64,000 bases of DNA from Limnohabitans sp. WS1 (GTDB lineage: Bacteria > Pseudomonadota > Gammaproteobacteria > Burkholderiales > Burkholderiaceae_C). The position numbers and the translations under genes were made by a program. A model generated the notes under the pieces. The model was not told the origin of the DNA and did not search any database. It saw nothing but the letters and a program-made list of their open reading frames with translations. The stretch lies in NCBI RefSeq assembly GCF_003063265.1, contig NZ_NERU01000021.1, positions 1-64,000 of the forward strand, given 5' to 3'. Shown in pieces: positions 13,501-22,500 of the stretch. The first letter of the stretch is position 1; each line of letters starts with the position of its first letter.

Positions 13501-16500
13501 TTGTCATTCAGGGCCAATCAGCCGACGACAAATTGGGCGTGGATGTCTCTAACGCAGGCGACGTCAACGGTGACGGCTACGACGATTTGATTGTGGGTGC
13601 GCAGTATGCCGACCCCACCACTGGATCGATTGATGCTGGCAAAACCTACATCATCTATGGCGGTTCACAGTTCATCAGCGGCAACATTGCCACGGCCACG
13701 GGCACAGCTTCTGATGAAATGGTCATTGGCACCAGCAGCGACGACACCCTGACCGGCAACGGCGGTGTGGACCGCTTCAACGCGGGCAAGGGCAACGACA
13801 CCGTCGTGCTGCAAGCCTCTGATGTGACCAACTTGGCCAACAACACCGTCGGTGGTGCCAAGGCCATGGTCGACGGCGGCACGGGTTTTGACACCCTGCA
13901 AGTGTCGGCCGCAGGCGTGAACCTGGACATGACCGCCATCAGCAATGTGAGCGCCATGGTCAACGAAGGTGCCAGCCGCATCAACAGCATCGAGCGCATC
14001 AACCTCGGTGCCGATGCCACAGCCAACACGCTGACCCTGACGGCCAAAGATGTGAACGACATGGCCGACTTCAACAGCATCCGCTTGGGTGCCAGCGACG
14101 ACGGCAAGACCTGGAGCAACGTGACGGGCACTGCTCTGAGCGCCACCACCAAGTTCCACCAAGTGGTGGTGGAGGGCACGGCTGCCGATGCACTGACGCT
14201 CGAAGTGGGCGCAGGTGCCTGGGCCAACGTGGGCGAAGTCAACTACGCAGGTGGCCCGGGCTACTTTGTGTACCAAAACACCGAAACCAATTCACAAGTG
14301 ATTGTGGACAAGACGGTGGTCGTCAACAACAAGGACAAGGCACCGCCTGTGGTGGTGTTGACGGACTCGATCAATGGCGGCGCCCACAGCGTTGCCAATG
14401 CAGGCGATGTGAACGGTGATGGTTATGACGATTTCATCATCAGTGCTTCATACGCTTCGAACAACTACCGCTCGTATGTGGTGTTTGGCAGTTCAGCCAA
14501 TCTGATGCCTTTGGAGCTGACCAGTTTGACCGCTTCGGGCGGCAGTGCAGGTTTCTACATCAGTGATTCCACACCCATTGAAATGATGGGTTACAGCATT
14601 TCGGGTGGCGGTGACATCAACGGTGACGGTCTGGCCGATTTGATCGTGGGTGCTTATGCGGGGTCTGCCAACGGTGTGGGCAATTCCGGCAAAACGTATG
14701 TGGTCTATGGCAAAACAAACACGACTGCAATCGATGTTCAAACATTGAATGCCGGGACAAGCTCGGCTGGTTTTGTCATCAATGGTGCAGGTCTGAGTGC
14801 GGCTGAAGGCATCAGTGTGTCCAGCGCTGGCGATGTCAACGGCGACGGATTTGCAGATGTATTGGTGTCCGGATACACATCGACCAGCAACGGCGCAGCC
14901 AACCCAGGTACCAACTATGTGGTGTTTGGTTCTTCATCCACATCACCTGTCAACTTGACCGCTGTGGCCTCAGGCACTGGTGGCTTCAGGATCGACACCC
15001 CCAATCAAGGCTCAACACCGATGATTGCCAATGCAGGTGACGTCAACGGAGACGGTTTGGCTGACTTGGTCATTGCAGCGAAGGGTGACTTCACAAACTA
15101 CACCAACAGCTCTTCAGGGTATTCGTTTGTGGTGTTTGGTAAAACCAATGGCTCCCCCGTCAATTGGAGCAGCTTGACCAATGGCGCATCGACAAATGGG
15201 TATGTCATCAACGGTGGTACCTCGGTAAGCTCTTCGTTTGGAGTTGCAAGTGCGGGCGATGTCAACGGTGATGGTTTGTCTGATCTCGTCATGGGTTCAA
15301 CCATCGGCAACAGCTTTGTGGTGTTTGGTAAAACATCTGGTGCCGCCATCAGTCTGCCAAGCTGGTCCAGTGGCACATCCACGGAAGGTTTTGCCATCAA
15401 TGCGGCGGGCACTGCTGATCTTGCGGGATTGAGCGTGTCTTATGCAGGCGACATCAACGGCGATGGTTTGTCTGATTTGGTCGTGGGCAGTGGCTTGGCG
15501 GACCCGGTCGGAAAAACGAACGCAGGCAAGGTGTATGTGGTGTACGGCAAAACCGACAACACAGCCATCAGCTTGAGTAAAGTGGCTTTGGGCAGTGGTG
15601 GCTTTGTCATCAATGGCCAATCTGCTGGCGATAATTTGGGTGGCAGCAACAGCGGCTCATTCCAAAATGAAAGCGTGACCTACGCAGGCGATGTGAACGG
15701 CGATGGTTATGACGACTTGCTCGTCTCGGCAGACACCGCAGGCAAAACCTATGTCATCTATGGCGGCAATCAGTTTGTCAGTGGCAGCGTGGCACTGGCC
15801 AATGGCACTTCGTCTGACGAATATGTGGTCGGCACAAGTGGCAACGACACCTTGACCGGCAACGGCGGCGTGGACCGCTTCAACGCAGGCAAAGGCAACG
15901 ACACCGTTGTACTGCAAACCTCTGACGTGGCCAACCTGTCCAACAACACCATCGGTGGCGTCAAAGCCATGGTCGACGGCGGCACGGGCTTTGACACCCT
16001 GCAAGTGTCGGCCAGCGGCGTGAACCTGGACATGACCACCATCACCAATGTGAGTGGCATGAACAACGATGGCACAAGCCGCATCAACAGCATCGAGCGC
16101 ATCAACCTCGGTGCCGACGCCACAGCCAATACGCTGACGCTGACGGCCAAAGATGTGAACGACATGGCCGACTTCAACAGCATCCGCATTAACTCGCTCA
16201 GCGACGACGGCAAGACCTGGAGCAACGTGACGGGCACTGCCCTGAGCGTGACCACCAAGTTCCACCAAGTGGTGGTGGAGGGCACGGCTGCCGACACCCT
16301 CAACCTGGGTGCGGGCTTCACGCAAGTGGGCACCGTGAGCAACGGCGCGGCCACTTACAACGTGTACCAAAACACGGCCACCAATTCGCAAGTGATTGTC
16401 GACAGCGCCATCTCCAACGTGGTGATGGACCTGCCGCCCACACTGGTGAGCACCTCACCGGCCGACAACGGCCAAGTGGCCGCCACCAACCTGACGACCG

Positions 16501-19500
16501 ACTTGACGCTGACCTTCAACGAAGCGGTCAAAGCAGGCACGGGCGTGATTGAGCTGTACAACGCCAGCACCAACGTGCTGGTGGAAAGCTTCAACGCGGC
16601 CACCGGTGTGGGCAGCGCAGGCGGCACTTTGGCTGGCTGGAACAGCAACACCCTCACCATCAACCCCAGCGCCAATTTGACCGCTGGCACGGGTTACTAC
16701 GTGAAGGTGGCTCCCACCGCTGTGAAGGACTTGGGCGGTAACGCTTATGCAGGCATCACAGACACAACGACGTTCAACTTCTTGACGCTGAATTCGGATG
16801 GCAGTATTCCGGTGGTGCCGCCTTACGGTGGCGCGACGGGCAGCAAGTTGGGCTGGTCTGTTTCCAGTGCAGGCGATGTGAACGGCGACGGATACGATGA
16901 CGTGATTGTGGGTACCAATTGGGATTTCAATGTACACACATCGCCAACAACATACGTTGTTTATGGAAGTTCATCGGGTACAGGTGTGAGTTTGGTCAAT
17001 GGCACCATTGCGCCATCTCTTGGGTTTGCCATCAGCAGTGGACAAAACATCGGTTACTCAGTCTCAAGTGCTGGCGACGTTAACGGCGATGGCTTTGCCG
17101 ACTTGTTGGTGGGTGGTTGGCCTCCATCAACTGGTGGTGGGACAGCGTACGTCATTTATGGAAAAGCTCAGTCACCTGTAGGGGTAATGAATCTTGATGC
17201 GGGCATTGCAGCCAGTAATGGATTCAACATTCTTACACCATCAGGTCAAGCTTCTCTTGCGAACTCTGTCTCTGCCGCTGGTGACGTGAACGGAGATGGT
17301 TTAGCCGATTTCATTATTGGTCAAACTAGCCAAAGCAAAGCCTTTGTGCTTTATGGCACAACAAGCCTACCGACAAGCAATACCCTGAGCATTGACAACG
17401 CGATCGCTTCATCAAGTGGTTTTGTGATCAGTGGTCTCGATGGCATAGGTTATTCAGTTTCTAGTGCCGGTGATGTCAATGGTGACGGATTAGGCGACCT
17501 GATTCTTGGTGAGAACAACACTTCTAGTGGGGGCGGTGGTGCCTATGTTGTGTATGGAAACTCAACAGGTACAGCCGTTTCAATGACGTCAGGAACCATT
17601 GCTGCAACGCAAGGATTTAGATTGGCCGGGGTAATTGGTGACAGTACATATGGTTTCTCCGTTTCCAGTGCCGGTGACGTTAACGGAGACGGTCTGGCAG
17701 ATTTGATCGTGGGTCGTGGGAAAAACAGAGCTGAAACATATGTTGTTTACGGGAATAGTTCCGGCACAGGCCTTCAGTTGGGTGCTGTGATTCCTGCCTC
17801 TCAAGGATTCAAAATCAATGGTCAAGTAAACAGTTTTGGATGGTCTGTTTCCAACGCGGGCGACATCAACGGCGACGGCATGGCAGACATCATCGTTGGT
17901 GATGGCGGTAACAACGCGACGTACATCGTCTATGGTGCTTCCACTAATTTGGGTGTTGACATCAGCACGGGCACCATTGCCGCCAATCAAGGTTTCAAAC
18001 TTGTTGGCCCCGCAGGCACAGCATTTGGTGGCGCTGTCGCCAGTGCAGGCGATATCAACGGTGATGGTTTGGGTGACCTCATCATGGGAGCACCATCAAC
18101 GAACAGCAACGCTGGCGCCTATTACCTCACTTTGGGCGGCACACAAAACGTCACCAGCGCCATCAACCTCACCGGCACGGCCTCTGACGAAGCTGTGCTT
18201 GGCACCGCAGGCAACGACGTGCTTGTTGGCAACGGTGGCGTGGACCGCTTCTTTGCAGGCAAGGGCAACGACACCATCGTGCTTCAAGCGTCTGACGCGA
18301 GCAACCTGGCCAGCAATACCGGCAGCACCCGTGAAATGGTGCAGGGCGGTGAAGGTTATGACACCCTCCGCCTGAGTGCAGGCATGACACTGGACTTGAC
18401 CGCCATCACCAATGTGGGTGCGATGGGCTTCGAAGAAAACAGCCGCATCGAAAGCATCGAACGCATCGACATGGCCACTGACACGGCAGCCAACACGCTG
18501 ACCATCACGGCCAAAGATGTGAACGACATGGCGGGCTTCAATGCCATCCGCACCGGCACTGTCAGCGACGATGGCAAGACCTGGAGCAACGTGACGGGCA
18601 CCGCACTGAGCGCGACCACCAAGTTCCACCAAGTGGTGGTGGAGGGCACGGCTGCCGACACCCTCAACCTGGGTGCGGGCTTCACGCAAGTGGGCACCGT
18701 GAGCAACGGCGCGGCCACTTACAAGGTGTACCAAAACACGGCCACCAATTCGCAAGTGATTGTCGACAGCGCCATCTCCAACGTGGTGATGGACCTGCCG
18801 CCCACACTGGTGAGCACCTCACCGGCCGACAACGCCCAAGTGGCCGCCACCAACCTGACGACCGACTTGACGCTGACCTTCAACGAAGTGGTCAAAGCAG
18901 GCACGGGCGTGATCGAGCTGTACAACGCCAGCACCAACGCGCTGGTGGAAAGCTTCAACGCGGCCACCGGTGTGGGCAGCGCGGGCGGCACTTTGGCTGG
19001 CTGGAACAGCAACACACTCACCATCAACCCCAGCGCCAATTTGACCGCTGGCAGGGGTTATTACGTGAAGGTGGCTCCCACCGCTGTGAAGGACTTGGGC
19101 GGTAACGCTTATGCAGGCATCACAGACACAACGACGTTCAACTTCTTGACGCTGAATGCCGATGGCAGTATTCCTGCTTTGCCGGCTTATGGCAGCACCA
19201 CGCAAATTTCTCTGGGGTATTCCCTCTCGAGCGCTGGCGATGTGAACGGCGACGGCTATGACGATGTCATTGTGGGTGCCATTTCGTCCAGCGGCCAAAC
19301 TGGTTCGGCCTTTGTTGTCTATGGCAATTCGGCGGGCTTGGGGGCCAATGTGGTCAACGACAGCATTGACGCAACGGCAGGCTTCAAAATCACCGGCACG
19401 CGCGACTCAATCGGAGTGGGCAGCCAGCTTGGACGTAGTGTCTCGGGCATTGGCGATATCAACGGCGACGGCTTGGCCGATGTGATGGTCAGTGCACCGT

Positions 19501-22500
19501 CTGATTTCCTGAACACTGGCCCCAGTGTGGACTACATCATTTATGGCAGCAAAACCAGCACCAATGTGAGTGTGAGTTCTTTGACGCCAAGCCAGGGCTT
19601 CAGCATCACTGGGCCTACAACCAAAGGCTTTGGTTTCAGTGTCTCAGGTACGGGCGACATGAACGGGGACGGTATTGGTGACATGGTGTTGAACTCGCTC
19701 ATGGACGACTTGGCCTATGTGGTGTATGGCAGTACGGCCAACACCAACTTGAACCTGAGCAGTGGCACCATTGCTGCAAGCCAGGGCTTCAAGATGCTGG
19801 CTCAGGTAGAGACAGCCGAGCAAATCTCAGGCGCAGGTGATGTCAACGGTGACGGTTTGGCCGACATCATCATCGGGACAACCAATGCCAATGCGGCTTA
19901 TGTGGTGTATGGTCAAAAAGATGCCACAGCCACCACTGTGAACATGGTTGCGGGCAGCATTCCCGCATCACAAGGTTTCAAAATTTCGGGTGCTGCCAAT
20001 TCGGGTTTGGGTATCCAGGTTTCCAGTGCAGGCGACGTCAATGGTGATGGATTGGCCGATGTGTTGATCGGGACCAAAACAAACACCGTGTATGTGGTCT
20101 ACGGCAACAGCACAGGCAATGCACTTGACTTGAGCAGTGGCGTCATCAATGCCAGCCAAGGCTACAAGGTGACAGGTGCGGGTAACTTTGGCGCCATTGG
20201 TGCCAATCAGATGTCCAGCTTGGGTGACGTCAACGGGGACGGTCTGTCGGACCTCTTGCTTGGTGACGCATCGGCTCCTAGCGTCGGTAAAGCGGCTTTT
20301 GTGATCTATGGCAACGCCACCGGTACAGGGTTGGACTTCAACACTGGCATCTTGGCAGCCTCTCAGGGCTTCAAGATCACAGACGACGGTTTGGGTTACA
20401 CCTTTGGCGCGACAGCATCGGGCGCTGGTGACTTCAACGGCGATGGCTTGAGCGACCTGATTGTTGGCGATTATTCACGTGACAGCAGCAATGGTGCCTA
20501 TTACCTGGTCATGAGCAGCCCACAAACAGTGAGCAATGCCGTCAGCTTGACTGGTACGTCGGCAGGCGAGACGGTGCTGGGCACGATCAATGCCGACACC
20601 CTCATCGGCAACGGTGGTGTGGACCGCTTCTATGCGGGCCGTGGCAACGACACGATGGTGTTGCAAGCGTCTGACGCTAGCAACTTGTCGACCAACACTG
20701 GCGCTACGCGAACCTTGGTGGATGGCGGTGAAGGCTTCGACACGATCCGCTTGAGCGCAGGCATGACGCTCGACCTGACGGCCGTGACCAATTCAAGCGC
20801 GATGGGTCTGGAAGAAAACAGCCGCATCGAAAGCATCGAACGCATCGACATGGCCACCGACATCAGCGCCAACACGCTGACCCTCTCGGCCAAAGATGTC
20901 AACGACATGGCGGGCTTCAATGCCATCCGCACCAGCACCACCAGCGACGACGGCAAGACCTGGACCAACGTGGGTGCAGGCACTGCCCTGAGCGCCACCA
21001 CCAAGTTCCACCAAGTGGTGGTGGACGGCACCAGCGCAGACAAGCTGACGCTGGAAGTGGGCAATGGTTACTGGGCCAACGTGGGTGAAGTCAGCAATGG
21101 CACCACCAACTACTTTGTGTTCCAGAACACAGCCACCAATTCACAAGTGATTGTGGACAAGAGCGTGGTGGTGGACAACAAGGATTCGTCACCAGCAGGT
21201 TCGTCGGTGATTGATCTGGGTGCCAGCGGCAAGCTGATTGCGCCAGTGCAGGTGGAAGGCAAGTGGTATTACTACTGGGATCGTTCGGGGGATGGCACGA
21301 GTGCTGATGTGGGTAGCCTGAACGGCGGTGCGGACAGCGCCACACATGATTCTTTGGATGCGATTTTTAATCAAGACATTAACGGTGTGGTAAATCCAAA
21401 CGCTGGAACAGGTACCAATGACGTGTACCGTTACGCAACCATCAATGGCGTGCAGGTATCTGTGCCAACAATCAATGGCAACATAACCTCTTATGCCACT
21501 GGCGGATTGCAAAATGGCCAAACAGCCGCCACAGGCGGAGGGGCTACGAACAACTCTGTTTATGATGAATTGTTGGCGGTTTGGGATAACGCTCCAATAA
21601 ATTCAGGAAACAATGCCGTACCTACTGGATGGCGTGGTGGTCTTTATATGGCTGCAACATCAACCAGTGCAACGACGCACGTAGGTATGGGTACTGATGG
21701 TTCGACTTCCAGTTTGGTTGACACAAATCCTTGGTTAACTGCTTTACAGGTTGTTGGGTCCAACGCAGCCCCAGTCCTGGACGCCGCCCAATCGCCCACA
21801 TTGACCAGCGTGTCAGCAGGTGCAGCAGCACCGGTTAATGGCAACACCACCGCCGGTGACTTGGTCAGCTCTCTGGTCGGCGGCATCACCGATGCCGATG
21901 GCGCGGGTGTGGCCAAAGGCATTGCGATCACGGGTGTGCGTGCGGGTGCCACGCTGTACTACACAGTCGACGGCGGCACCACTTGGCTCACGGCCACAGG
22001 TGTGAGCGAGACCAACGCTTTGCTCTTGGCCGCTGACAGCAACACCCGCGTGTTCTACAAAACCACCACGGCCGGTACGGTGACAGACGCCTTCACTTTC
22101 CGCGCATGGGACGTGACGGCCAACATCACCGAAGGCGTGTACACCGACACCACGCCACGCGGTGGCAAGGCGCAGTTCAGCCTGACCTCTGACACCGTGG
22201 GCATTGCTGTGACAGCACCTGTGGTGTTGGACCTGAACCTTGACGGCATGTTGAGCTACGGCCAGGTGACGATGGATGTCAACGGCGACGGTCTGATGGA
22301 CCTGACCCGTTGGGCCGGTGCCCAAGACGGCGTGTTGGTGTGGGACAAGTTTGCAGACGGTTTGGTGTACAACAACAGCCAGTATGCGTTTGGTCAATAC
22401 GCCACAACGTACCGCATGGATGCCTTGGGCTTCGCCCGCACGGCAACCGATCTGGAAGGCTTGGCCGATGCGTTTGATACCAACCAAGACGGCAAGTTCA

